A stretch of DNA of 64,000 bases from Hyphomicrobiaceae bacterium (lineage in GTDB: Bacteria > Pseudomonadota > Alphaproteobacteria > Rhizobiales > Hyphomicrobiaceae). This document shows, in pieces, positions 53,441-63,324 of this stretch; within the stretch, counting starts at the first letter, position 1; each line of letters begins with the position of its first letter. The stretch lies in assembly GCA_022844275.1 (NCBI GenBank), contig JALHMB010000006.1:277001-341000 (forward strand). Direction: 5' to 3'. The translations under genes were made by a program, and so were the position numbers. A model generated the notes under the pieces. It saw nothing but the letters and a program-made list of their open reading frames with translations, had not been told where the DNA came from and searched no databases.

Positions 53441-53457
53441 TATCGATTCTTTCGATA
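53441..53457. promoter_or_regulatory. LysR-type T-N11-A dyad upstream of the LysR gene
   Basis: TATCGA (53441-53446) and TCGATA (53452-53457) with a 5-bp spacer contain TCGATTCTTTCGA, a T-N11-A motif. A third TATCGA lies at 53467-53472, exactly 26 bp after the first. Position 41-57 bp upstream of the LysR ATG, and between it and the divergent H1-like gene, suits autoregulation. Confidence 0.5.
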
Positions 53458-53497
53458 CATCGCGCGTATCGACATCACTAGAGCGAGATCACGCAGC

Positions 53498-54346
53498 ATG
53501 GACATCGCGCTCGCACGCACGTTCCTGATGATCGCAGAAACAGGCAGTTTTATTGAGGCTGCGCGACGTATGAACGTTACGCAATCGACTGTCTCATCGC
53601 GCGTTCGCAACCTCGAATCGATGCTCGGAAGACAGCTCTTCGAGCGCTCAAAAGTAGGCGCGCAGATCACGCCAGCCGGTGAACAATTTCAAAAACACGC
53701 GCTCGCGATGGTGCGAGTCTGGCAGCAAGCGCAGCTCGATGTGGGCTTCTCGGGGCAGCACGATCAGCACCTCGCAGTGGGTGCGGAGGCGACTCTCTGG
53801 CAAGGTTTGCTCATCTCCTGGATCGCCAATCTCAAGGCCGCCTATCCCGAATTGGCGCTCACTGCAGTCACGGAGACCGGCCCCAATCTGACCCAGCGCC
53901 TGCTCGACGGCACGCTCGACGTCGCCGTCGTTTACCAGCCGTTGCAGTCGCCGGGACTGCTCATCGAGCATCTCTTCGAGGAGGAACTCGTGCTCGTTTC
54001 GGCGGGGCGCGGCGATGCGCGACGCCGGACGGACGACTACATTCTTGTGGATTGGGGCCCTGATTTCCGTGAAGACCACGCCATGGCGTTCCCCAGGCGC
54101 TCCGGCGCGCGTCTCACGCTCGATATCGGCCCGATGGCCGTCGATTACCTCCTGAACAACGAAGGATCGGGGTATCTGCCCCACCGTCTCGTGCGCGGCC
54201 ACCTCTCGCGCGGACGCCTGAAGCTCGTCGCGCGCGCGCGCAAATTCACCGTGCCGGTCGGCGCGCTCTACCCTGAATCACGCGAAGAGTCGGACTTCGG
54301 CCCCATCCTCGACAGCCTCCGCGCCCGCGTTGCGCGATATGCGTGA
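53498..54346 (+). CDS. LysR-family transcriptional regulator
   Basis: A 282-residue LysR protein. Helix-turn-helix: MDIALARTFLMIAETGSFIE, AARRMNVTQSTVSSRVRNLE. The effector domain covers residues about 88-280. It is 64 bp upstream of the RraA-like gene on the same strand and could control that catabolic group. A T-N11-A dyad lies in its own upstream region. Confidence 0.9.
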   Translation: MDIALARTFLMIAETGSFIEAARRMNVTQSTVSSRVRNLESMLGRQLFERSKVGAQITPAGEQFQKHALAMVRVWQQAQLDVGFSGQHDQHLAVGAEATLWQGLLISWIANLKAAYPELALTAVTETGPNLTQRLLDGTLDVAVVYQPLQSPGLLIEHLFEEELVLVSAGRGDARRRTDDYILVDWGPDFREDHAMAFPRRSGARLTLDIGPMAVDYLLNNEGSGYLPHRLVRGHLSRGRLKLVARARKFTVPVGALYPESREESDFGPILDSLRARVARYA

Positions 54347-54410
54347 AGATTGCCAGCTCGTCCGCCGTATGGTTCGCTCGCCCTAACAATAGAGATGCGA
54401 GGGACGCCCA

Positions 54411-55130
54411 ATGAGCACAACGCTCACACCTGAGAACCGCGAGAGGCTGAAGAAGATCAGCGTCGCCACGATCACGACAGCGCTGTTCAAGCGCAACTTC
54501 CGCAATCAGTTCATCCAGGACGTCCGTCCTGTCGGAACCAAGGCGCCGCCAATGGTCGGTGAGGCCTATACGCTGCGCTACATCCCCGCGCGCGAGGATC
54601 TCGACCACATCGGCGTCTTCGAGGACCGTTCGCACCCGCAGCGTCGCTCCATCGAGGAATGCCCGCCGGGCCACGTCGTGGTGATCGACAGCCGCAAGGA
54701 CGCAAAGGCGGCATCTGCGGGCGGCATCCTGATCACGCGCCTTATGATGCGCGGTGCCGCCGGTATCGTCTCCGACGGCGGTTTCCGCGACTGTCCCGAG
54801 ATCGCGGAGATGGCCTTTCCTGTCTACCAGAACCGCCCGGCACCGCCGACCAACCTTACGCGCCAGCGCGCGATCGACATCAATGTACCGATCGGCTGCG
54901 GTGACGCGCCCGTCTTTCCCGGCGACATCATCGTCGGTGATGGCGAGGGCGTGGTGGTGATCCCGGCGCATCTCGCCAACGAGATCGCCGAGGAAGGCCA
55001 CGAGATGACGGCCTACGAGGACTTCGTCATGGAGAAGGTGCGCGAAGGCCGCGGCATCTTCGGCCTCTATCCCGGCAATGCGGAGACCAAGGCCGAGTTC
55101 GCTGCCTGGCGCAAAGCCAACGGACGCTGA
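54411..55130 (+). CDS. RraA-like protein (HMG/CHA-aldolase or oxaloacetate decarboxylase superfamily)
   Basis: A 239-residue cytoplasmic protein of the RraA-like fold. ISVATITTALFKR at the N-terminus and GAAGIVSDGGFRDCPEIAEM (with the conserved GxxRD metal/substrate residues) are characteristic, followed by VFPGDIIVGDGEGVVVIPAH. Plant-type RNase E inhibitor activity is unlikely; catabolic members are aldolases or 2-keto-acid lyases. GAGGGA precedes the ATG. It leads a plus-strand group with acyl-CoA dehydrogenases, denD and a 2-hydroxyacid dehydrogenase. Confidence 0.85.
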   Translation: MSTTLTPENRERLKKISVATITTALFKRNFRNQFIQDVRPVGTKAPPMVGEAYTLRYIPAREDLDHIGVFEDRSHPQRRSIEECPPGHVVVIDSRKDAKAASAGGILITRLMMRGAAGIVSDGGFRDCPEIAEMAFPVYQNRPAPPTNLTRQRAIDINVPIGCGDAPVFPGDIIVGDGEGVVVIPAHLANEIAEEGHEMTAYEDFVMEKVREGRGIFGLYPGNAETKAEFAAWRKANGR

Positions 55131-55138
55131 GATCGGGG

Positions 55139-56248
55139 ATGCCAGGTATGGCGCAGCCAACCGCCGGAGCCGGCCTCGTGCAGGGTATTCCGCCCAGCGA
55201 GAGTGCGCCGCGCGCCGTCGCAGACCTCTATCATGCTTACTTCACCGGCCTGATCCTGACCCTGGTCAGCCGCCGTGGCAGCTCCGATGCCGCGCGCTGG
55301 ATGCACGCCGTATTCCGCCACCAGCACCACGAGAAGTTCCTCTCGAGCTTCGAGAAGCTCGGCCTCTCCGGGATGCCGCACGCCGTCGCCTGCGCCGCCT
55401 ATCACTACCTCTCGAACAGCATTGGCGGCGTCGGCGTCGAGTTTATGAAGGAAAGCGACCGCAAGGCCTGGGTGCGCTTCGTGCCGCCGCGCTGGATCTA
55501 CATGGGCGCCGCCATCTGCGGCGTGCCGAGCGAGGTCTCGCGCGGCTTTCTCACTGGCTGGTACGCCCAGAACGGCGTCTCGCTCAAGAACCCGCGCCTT
55601 GGTTTCGTGTGCACGGCGCAGACGGTCGATGGCCAGCATGGTCTCGCGGGCTACTTCAGGGAATACGATCACGATCTCGCGCCCGAGGAGCGGCTCATCT
55701 TCCGCCCCGGCGAGTTGCCGCCGCCCTTCGATCCGGATGCCGCGCCGCGATTGCCGGCGGCCGACTGGACACCCGAGCGCCTCGCGCGCGCCTACCGCAA
55801 CTACGCCATGGAGTATGTCCGCTCAGGTCTGCCGCGCCTGATCGAGCTGTTCGGTGAGACCGAGGGCGCGCACCTCGGCCGCCTCACGGGCCGCCAGATC
55901 GGCGCGCAGTTCTACAAAGAGATCGCCAGCGCGGCGGGCGTTCAGCGGGACGATGCCGAAGCGCTGGCGGATCTCCTGGCATGGATCGCGGAAGGTGAGG
56001 GCGACAGCGCGACAGTCACCCGCGATGGCGACGCCGTACGGCTCTCGCGCACGGGATGGCGGCTCATGCGCGGGGTAGCCGATCCGTCGCCCGGCGTGAT
56101 GGAAGCCTGGAATGGCCTCATCGAAGGCCTCGCCATGGTGCACAACCGCTTCCTGACCATCGATATTGTCGCCCGCGTCGATCATGGAGCGCCACAAACC
56201 GTCTGGCGCATCCGTGAGCGGTCGCGCGGGGCGATCACGATCGCGTAG
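55139..56248 (+). CDS. Unrecognised conserved-looking protein in the RraA cluster
   Basis: A 369-residue soluble protein I cannot assign. It starts 8 bp after the RraA-like stop; an ATG at 55148 has the better Shine-Dalgarno (GGGGA). Seen in it: HAVFRHQHHEKFLSSFEKLG with a histidine cluster near residue 60, then FMKESDRKAWVRFVPPRWIY, then a long middle, GLSGMPHAVACAAYHYLSN, and a helical C-terminal third. No signal peptide or membrane helix. The gene order implies a role in the same pathway as the RraA-like enzyme and the acyl-CoA dehydrogenases. Confidence 0.75.
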   Translation: MPGMAQPTAGAGLVQGIPPSESAPRAVADLYHAYFTGLILTLVSRRGSSDAARWMHAVFRHQHHEKFLSSFEKLGLSGMPHAVACAAYHYLSNSIGGVGVEFMKESDRKAWVRFVPPRWIYMGAAICGVPSEVSRGFLTGWYAQNGVSLKNPRLGFVCTAQTVDGQHGLAGYFREYDHDLAPEERLIFRPGELPPPFDPDAAPRLPAADWTPERLARAYRNYAMEYVRSGLPRLIELFGETEGAHLGRLTGRQIGAQFYKEIASAAGVQRDDAEALADLLAWIAEGEGDSATVTRDGDAVRLSRTGWRLMRGVADPSPGVMEAWNGLIEGLAMVHNRFLTIDIVARVDHGAPQTVWRIRERSRGAITIA

Positions 56249-56263
56249 GCACCAACGTCATCG

Positions 56264-56287
56264 CTCTCCCGCTTGTGCGGGGAGAGG
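56264..56287. repeat. Half copy of the family A repeat
   Basis: CTCTCCCGC, a TTGT loop and GCGGGGAGAGG, matching the second hairpin of the family A elements with one base bulged. It lies 15 bp after the preceding stop. The rest of the gap to 56403 shows nothing further. Confidence 0.6.
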
Positions 56288-56403
56288 AAGAAGAAGAGCC
56301 ATGCGGCGGCGCCTCGCGCACGAATGCCATTTGGCACTTGTCGCCCCCACCACTGCAGGCTTACTCACTCCAACGACAAAGACAGCAGGAGTAGCCGTCC
56401 GCC

Positions 56404-57555
56404 ATGCCGGAGTTCCGCTTCGAGCCGGTGGTCATGCCGCCGGCCGCAACAAGCCTCAGGGCCGAAGTGCGCGCCTTCCTCGACGAGGAGAAAGCCAAGG
56501 GCACGTTCGTGCCGACCGTCGGCGCCATGGTCGCCGCCGATCCCGCCTTCAGCGCACGGCTCGGTGCGCGCGGCTATCTCGGCATGACGTGGCCCAAGCA
56601 GTATGGTGGCCATGAGCGCTCGGCGCTCGAACGCTACGTCGTCGTCGAGGAGCTGCTGGCGGCCGGTTCGCCGGTCATGGCGCACTGGATTGCCGACCGC
56701 CAGAGCGGCCCGCAAATCCTCAAGCACGGCGCCGAGCGCGTGAAGAAGATGATCCTGCCGGAGATCGCCGCGGGTCGCTGCTTCTTCGCCATCGGCATGA
56801 GCGAGCCGGATACCGGCTCCGATCTTGCGAGCGTCAAGACGCGCGCCGTGCCGGTCGAGGGCGGCTTCCGCGTGACGGGTCGCAAGGTGTGGACGAGCTA
56901 CGCGCACATGGCGCACTACGTCATTGCTCTGGTGCGAACGGGCGGGCGCCCCGAGGATCGCCACGTCGGCCTGACACAGCTCATCGTCGACATGAAGTCG
57001 CCGGGCATCGAGGTGCGCCCGATCATCAATGTCTACGGGTCGCACGAGTTCAACGAGGTGACCTTTGACGATGTGTTCGTGCCGGAGGACATGAGCGTCG
57101 GCGGCATCGGCAATGGCTGGGCCATGGTGACGTCGGAGCTCGCCTTCGAGCGCTCGGGTCCGGATCGCTTCATGTCCACCTATCCCCTGCTCGTCGAAGC
57201 CTTCCGCGAGATCGGTGAAAGCCCCAACGCGAGCGAAGCCGCCGAATTGGGCCGCCTCGTCGCGCATCTGGCGACGCTGCGGCGCATGTCGGGCTCCATT
57301 GCGGGAATGCTCAACGAGGGCAAATCGCCGGTCACGGAGGCGGCGTTGGTTAAAGACCTTGGCACGACATTCGAGCAGTCGATTCCGGAGATCACGCGGC
57401 GCCTGCTGCCGCTCGAGCCGCGCGGCGGTGGCAATGGACAGGTATATGACGGCCTGCAGCAGCTCGCGCAGATGCAGGCGCCCTGCTACTCGATCCGCGG
57501 CGGTACGCGCGAGATCCTGCGCGGCATGATTGCACGGGGGCTTGGCCTCAGATGA
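56404..57555 (+). CDS. Acyl-CoA dehydrogenase family protein, first of a coupled pair
   Basis: A 383-residue flavoprotein. Fold markers: GMTWPKQYGGHERSALERYV, FFAIGMSEPDTGSDLASVKT (FAD contact), VWTSYAHMAHYVIALVRT, and a C-terminal YSIRGGTREILRGMIARGLG. GGAG precedes the ATG. Its stop overlaps the start of a second, shorter acyl-CoA dehydrogenase (ATGA), as in heterodimeric alpha-2 beta-2 dehydrogenases of sterol and other ring or side-chain pathways. Substrate unknown. Confidence 0.87.
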   Translation: MPEFRFEPVVMPPAATSLRAEVRAFLDEEKAKGTFVPTVGAMVAADPAFSARLGARGYLGMTWPKQYGGHERSALERYVVVEELLAAGSPVMAHWIADRQSGPQILKHGAERVKKMILPEIAAGRCFFAIGMSEPDTGSDLASVKTRAVPVEGGFRVTGRKVWTSYAHMAHYVIALVRTGGRPEDRHVGLTQLIVDMKSPGIEVRPIINVYGSHEFNEVTFDDVFVPEDMSVGGIGNGWAMVTSELAFERSGPDRFMSTYPLLVEAFREIGESPNASEAAELGRLVAHLATLRRMSGSIAGMLNEGKSPVTEAALVKDLGTTFEQSIPEITRRLLPLEPRGGGNGQVYDGLQQLAQMQAPCYSIRGGTREILRGMIARGLGLR

Positions 57556-58565
57556 GTACGAACGAAGAAGCGGACGGCGTGCGCGACCTCATGCTGCGGT
57601 CGCTCGACCGCATCGTCGAGGAGAAGGCCGAGAACGCGGCACAGCGCGCCGACGGCAAGCCGGGCTTTCCTGCCGACCTCTGGTCGGCACTGGAGGAAGC
57701 GGGCATGACCGCTCTTGGCGAAGAGAACGAAGGCGATCTCGGCCTCGGCAATGCGGCAGCCCTCATCGAGCGCGCCGCCTATCAAACGCTGCCTGTGCCG
57801 CTCGCCGAGACGATCCTCGCGCGGCGCCTGCTCGCCAAGGCAGGTATCGATATTCCCGATGGGGCCCTTTCCGTGGCTCCACCATCGGCAAATCGAGACG
57901 GCAAGGCGGCGGGCGTACCCTGGGCCAGCTCGGTAGCAGGCGTCGTCGTCGCGAGCGGCCCCGATATGCTCGCCCTGGTGGATGCGCGTGAAGCATCGTC
58001 GCCCGGCTTCAACATGGCCGGCGAACCGCGCGAGACCATCGATCTCGGCCGCGCACGGGTCATCGCCTCGGCCAAAGTTGTCGATGCGCCTGGGGTCGCC
58101 GAGGCCGAAGGCGCGCTCATCCGGGCCGTGCAGATGTCCGGCGCCATGTCGCGCGTGCTGGAGCATGGGCTGACCTGGGCCAACGACCGCATCCAGTTCG
58201 GCCGGCCCATTGCGCGCTTCCAGGCTATTCAACATTTGATGGCCGAGCTGGCCGCCGAGGCTGCTGCGGGCAGCGCCTCCGCGCTCATGGCTGTGGAAGC
58301 CGTGGCCGAGCGTTCCGACCGTCTCGCAATCGCCATTGCCAAGGCGCGGACGGGGGAAGCGGCAGGGCGCGTGTGCGCGATCGCACACGAGGTGTTCGGC
58401 GCCATGGGCTTCACCCAGGAGCACACGCTTCACTATGCGACGCGGCGCCTCTGGAGCTGGCGCAACGAGTTCGGCTCGGAGGTTCATTGGCAAGCGGAAA
58501 TCGGCCGGGCGATTGCGGCCGGCGGCGCCGATAACCTATGGGCAACGCTGACCGCGCATGGCTGA
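57552..58565 (+). CDS. Acyl-CoA dehydrogenase family protein, second of a coupled pair
   Basis: A 337-residue, shorter partner. FPADLWSALEEAGMTALGEE at the N-terminus and FGRPIARFQAIQHLMAELAA in the C-terminal helical domain are clear family segments. The middle FAD-contacting loop is less well kept than in the partner, so the two may share active sites. Translational coupling supports a complex. HEVFGAMGFTQEHTLHYATR is standard. Confidence 0.83.
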   Translation: MSTNEEADGVRDLMLRSLDRIVEEKAENAAQRADGKPGFPADLWSALEEAGMTALGEENEGDLGLGNAAALIERAAYQTLPVPLAETILARRLLAKAGIDIPDGALSVAPPSANRDGKAAGVPWASSVAGVVVASGPDMLALVDAREASSPGFNMAGEPRETIDLGRARVIASAKVVDAPGVAEAEGALIRAVQMSGAMSRVLEHGLTWANDRIQFGRPIARFQAIQHLMAELAAEAAAGSASALMAVEAVAERSDRLAIAIAKARTGEAAGRVCAIAHEVFGAMGFTQEHTLHYATRRLWSWRNEFGSEVHWQAEIGRAIAAGGADNLWATLTAHG

Positions 58566-58662
58566 CGGGCGCCGGTCCAGCCGTCGGCAACCGAGTTAGG
58601 CCTTGCGTGGCGGCAGTGCTCTCCGCCACCTTAGAATGATGAATGACGTGGTTCACGCCCCC

Positions 58663-58725
58663 TAGAGCGCGATCGACCTAGATCGGGGCGCTCTTGCGCC
58701 GATCTAGGTCGTGAATCGCGCTCTA
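58663..58725. repeat. Family C long palindrome (TAGAGCGCGAT type)
   Basis: TAGAGCGCGAT (58663-58673) pairs with ATCGCGCTCTA (58715-58725), and the inner ACCTAGATCGG (58676-58686) with CCGATCTAGGT (58699-58709), leaving a 12-nt loop. Palindromes of this AGAGCGCGAT type are common intergenic repeats in Hyphomicrobiales. It lies 46 bp upstream of denD and about 100 bp after the acyl-CoA dehydrogenase, with no T-run on either side. Confidence 0.75.
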
Positions 58726-58771
58726 AACTTATGCTGTAGGGGCGATCGATGCGCGCGGGAGGAAGGCAATC

Positions 58772-59746
58772 ATGAAAGTTCTCATTATTGGTGGCGCCGG
58801 TATGGTCGGGCGCAAGCTCGCGGAGCGGCTGGCCAAGGACGGAACGCTCGGCGGCAAGACCATCACCTCGCTCGCGCTCTATGATGTGGTGCCGCCGCAG
58901 AAGCCGGCCGGCGCAACGTTCCCGGTCGAGATCACCACCGGCGATTTCCCGGCACCCGGCGAAAGCGACAAGCTCGTCGCCAACAAGCCCGACGTGATCT
59001 TCCATCTGGCGGCGATCGTCTCCGGCGAGGCCGAGCAGGAATTCGACAAGGGCTATCGCATCAACCTTCACGGCACGATGAATCTGCTCGAGAGCGTGCG
59101 CCGGGCCGGCAACAAGCCGCGTCTCGTCTTCACGAGTTCGATTGCCGTATTCGGCGCGCCCTTCCCCGAGAAGATCGGTGATGAGTTCTTCCAGACGCCA
59201 CTGACCTCGTACGGGACGCAGAAGGCCATCGGCGAGCTGCTGATTTCCGACTACACGCGCAAGGGGCTGCTCGACGGCGTCTCGATCCGGCTTCCCACCA
59301 TTTGCGTGCGCCCAGGCGCACCGAACAAGGCCGCATCCGGCTTCTTCTCGAACATCATGCGCGAGCCGCTCGCCGGCAAGGAAGCCGTGCTCCCCGTCTC
59401 CGAGGACGTCATGCACTGGCACGCCTCACCACGCGCCGCCGTCGGCTTCCTGTTGCACGCTGCAACAATCGATGGCGACAAGGTCGGTCCGCGCCGCGCG
59501 CTCTCCATGCCGGGCCTCGCCGTAACCGTCGGCGAGCAGATCGCGGCCTTGAAGAAGGTCGCGGGCGACAAGGTCGTGGCGCGCATCAAGCGCGAGCCCG
59601 ATGCCTTCATTCAGGGCATTGTCGCGGGCTGGCCGCGCAATTTCGACACACGCCGCGCGATCGAGTTGGGCTTCAAGCCGGACGCGAGCTTCGAGGAGAT
59701 CATCCGCATTCACGTGGAAGATGAGCTTGGCGGAAAGATCGCCTGA
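58772..59746 (+). CDS. denD: D-erythronate dehydrogenase (DenD-like NAD-dependent epimerase/dehydratase family)
   Basis: A 324-residue short-chain extended dehydrogenase that oxidises D-erythronate to 2-keto-D-erythronate in the characterised DenD family. MKVLIIGGAGMVGRKLAERL carries the GxxGxxG NAD site. FTSSIAVFGAPFPEKIGDEF provides the catalytic Ser, and SYGTQKAIGELLISDYTRKG the YxxxK pair. IRLPTICVRPGAPNKAASGF and SVRRAGNKPRLVFTSSIAV are typical of DenD. GGGAGGAAG precedes the ATG. Close homologues act on other four-carbon acid sugars, so the exact substrate is probable rather than sure. Confidence 0.82.
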   Translation: MKVLIIGGAGMVGRKLAERLAKDGTLGGKTITSLALYDVVPPQKPAGATFPVEITTGDFPAPGESDKLVANKPDVIFHLAAIVSGEAEQEFDKGYRINLHGTMNLLESVRRAGNKPRLVFTSSIAVFGAPFPEKIGDEFFQTPLTSYGTQKAIGELLISDYTRKGLLDGVSIRLPTICVRPGAPNKAASGFFSNIMREPLAGKEAVLPVSEDVMHWHASPRAAVGFLLHAATIDGDKVGPRRALSMPGLAVTVGEQIAALKKVAGDKVVARIKREPDAFIQGIVAGWPRNFDTRRAIELGFKPDASFEEIIRIHVEDELGGKIA

Positions 59747-59777
59747 GCCACCAGAGAAACGAGCCAAGGACGCCATC

Positions 59778-60737
59778 ATGAGCAACAAACTGCAGGCCCT
59801 GCTGTACCTGACCAATGCCAAACCTTATCTCGATCGGTTGGCGGCAGACGGCCTCAACGAGCGCGTGGACTTCAAGGTCGTCGCGACCGGGGAACAGGCA
59901 AGCGACGAGGATCTTGCAAAGGCCGAAGTCCTGTTCGCGCCGGGCATGCCGCCGGGCGCGCTCGCGAAGATGCCGCGCCTCAAGGTCATCCAGTCGCTGA
60001 CGGCAGGCGTCGATCATTGGCTCTCGCGCAAGGATCTGAAGCCCGAGCACACGCTCATTGCAGCGCGCGGCACGCACCGCATTCAGGTGCCCGAGAACAT
60101 TCTCGGCGCCCTCTTCCACATCACGAAGAAGTTCCACCAGATCGCACTTCAGCAGGCCGAGAGCCGCTGGAGCCGCAGCGTTTCCGAGACGCTCGCCGGC
60201 AAGACACTCGGCATTCTGGGCCTCGGCGCCATCGGCCAGCAGCTCGCCATGAAAGCCGCGGCTCTCGAGATGCGCGTGATGGGCACCAAGCGCACGCCGG
60301 AGCCCGTCACTGGAGTCGAGAAAGTCTATGGCTTTGATGAAACCGATAAAGTGCTCAGCCAGAGCGACTATGTCGTCGTGCTGCTGCCGGTGACGCCGCT
60401 GACCGAGAATTATCTAAACAAGACGCAAATTGCGAAAATGAAGCCGACGGCCTGGCTCATCAACTTCGCGCGCGGCGCCATCATCGTCGACCAGGACCTC
60501 ATTGCCGCCGTCAAGGCCAAGACGATCGCGGGCGCCGTACTGGATGTGTTCCGCACCGAGCCCCTGCCTGCGGACGATCCCTTCTGGACGACGCCGGGTA
60601 TCTGGGTTTTGCCCCATATTGGTGGCTTCCATCCCCAGCGAGACAGCTGGGTCGCCGAGCTTCTCTCCGACAATATCCGCCGCTACCTGGACGGCCTGCC
60701 GCTGCGCGAGGTCGTGGACCGCGAGAGGGGTTACTGA
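59778..60737 (+). CDS. D-2-hydroxyacid dehydrogenase (GhrA/SerA-like family)
   Basis: A 319-residue NAD(P)-dependent dehydrogenase reducing or oxidising a 2-keto/2-hydroxy acid. Nucleotide motif LGILGLGAIGQQLAMKAAAL. The catalytic triad is visible as INFARGAIIVD (Arg), DVFRTEPLPADD (Glu) and VLPHIGGFHPQR (His). AAGGA precedes the ATG at 59778; upstream frame overlaps denD. It follows denD by 31 bp, so the two likely act in one pathway. Confidence 0.88.
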   Translation: MSNKLQALLYLTNAKPYLDRLAADGLNERVDFKVVATGEQASDEDLAKAEVLFAPGMPPGALAKMPRLKVIQSLTAGVDHWLSRKDLKPEHTLIAARGTHRIQVPENILGALFHITKKFHQIALQQAESRWSRSVSETLAGKTLGILGLGAIGQQLAMKAAALEMRVMGTKRTPEPVTGVEKVYGFDETDKVLSQSDYVVVLLPVTPLTENYLNKTQIAKMKPTAWLINFARGAIIVDQDLIAAVKAKTIAGAVLDVFRTEPLPADDPFWTTPGIWVLPHIGGFHPQRDSWVAELLSDNIRRYLDGLPLREVVDRERGY

Positions 60738-60948
60738 ACACGGCGGCGATCTGTCGCGCGGTCGGGCGGTGATCATGGCGCTCATGGGGCGAAGAGAGCC
60801 GAAACGGAAAGTTGATGTGGGCCTGGGGCCGTGCTAGACGAACGCCGTCTTTCCGAGCATGGCGCCGCCGGTCTAAGCCGCGTGGGCACTATGTACTATC
60901 CCCACGCATAGGGGCGGCAACGACCCGTTCGGGCCGACCGCGCATGGG
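60738..60948. other. Intergenic region before the atp operon (5' part)
   Basis: No gene. GCGTGGG (60880-60886) and CCCACGC (60901-60907) form a stem with a 14-nt loop, possibly the end of the preceding transcript although no T-run follows. A family B repeat then occupies 60949-61116. The atp promoter was not identified by eye. Confidence 0.5.
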
Positions 60949-61116
60949 CTAGTGTCCCGATTTCGAAGTTCGCCTGACGTCGAACCTGGCGTCCCGAGCG
61001 AACTTCGAAATCATAAGGGACACTAGTAACCGTAACTTTGCTGGTGTGATTCAGATTGAGAAATTCGCTCGGCACCGTGCCGCGAGATCAGGCGAATTTC
61101 TCGATCATCACACCAG
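60949..61116 (+). repeat. Family B double-hairpin repeat, copy 3
   Basis: 168 bp. Hairpin A (60949-61026) has ends CTAGTGTCCC and GGGACACTAG. A 14-bp linker follows. Hairpin B (61041-61116) has ends CTGGTGTGAT and ATCACACCAG. Compared with copy 2, the third base of the left arm and its partner in the right arm of hairpin B have both changed (A-T pair to G-C pair), so pairing is kept. It ends 56 bp before atpH. Confidence 0.92.
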
Positions 61117-61172
61117 AGCGCCGGTCACGCGGCGCCGATGTTGAGCATTTTGAGAGGGGCTGAGCGCGACCA

Positions 61173-61732
61173 GTGGCCACGGACGACACCATCACAGGGG
61201 GCGTGGCGGGTCGCTACGCATCGGCCCTGTTCGATCTTGCCGAGGAAGCCAATCAGGTCCGGCAGGTCGAGAAGGATCTGATCGCACTTCAGGGCCTGCT
61301 CGACGGGAGCGCCGATCTGAAGCGCATGGTACGTAGCCCCGTCTTCTCGAGCGACGAACAGAGCCGCTCCATTGCCGCCGTCGCCGAGAAGGCCGGACTC
61401 GCGCCCCTCGTCGTGAACTTCCTCAAGGTGCTGGCTCGCAACCGGCGCCTTTTTGCCGTCAGCGAGATGATCCGCACATTCCTGGCGCTGGCCGCTCGTC
61501 AGCGTGGCGAGGTCAATGCCGAAGTTGCGAGCGCCCATCCGCTCAGTGATGAGCAGCTCGTAGCGCTCAAGGATACGCTCCGCGCCTCTGCCGGCAAGGA
61601 CGTCCAACTGATCACCAAGGTCGAGCCGACGCTGCTCGGTGGGCTCATCGTCAAGATGGGCTCGCGCATGATCGACAGCTCGCTTCGCACCAAGCTCACG
61701 TCACTCAAGACCGTCATGAAAGAGGTCCGCTG

Positions 61733-61733
<1 letters not shown>
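61173..61733 (+). CDS. atpH: ATP synthase F1 delta subunit
   Basis: A 186-residue delta subunit joining F1 to the peripheral stalk. It starts with GTG ([20 protein letters not shown]). The C-terminal [20 protein letters not shown] is the conserved signature. It is the first gene of atpH-atpA-atpG, as is usual in alphaproteobacteria, and its TGA overlaps the atpA ATG by one base. The leader includes or closely follows family B repeat copy 3. Confidence 0.95.
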
Positions 61734-63265
<1,532 letters not shown>

Positions 63266-63324
63266 CGGGTGCCATCAGGCTCAACTGAGACAGGGCCCAA
63301 CTCGGACAGGACAGCCGCGACGCC

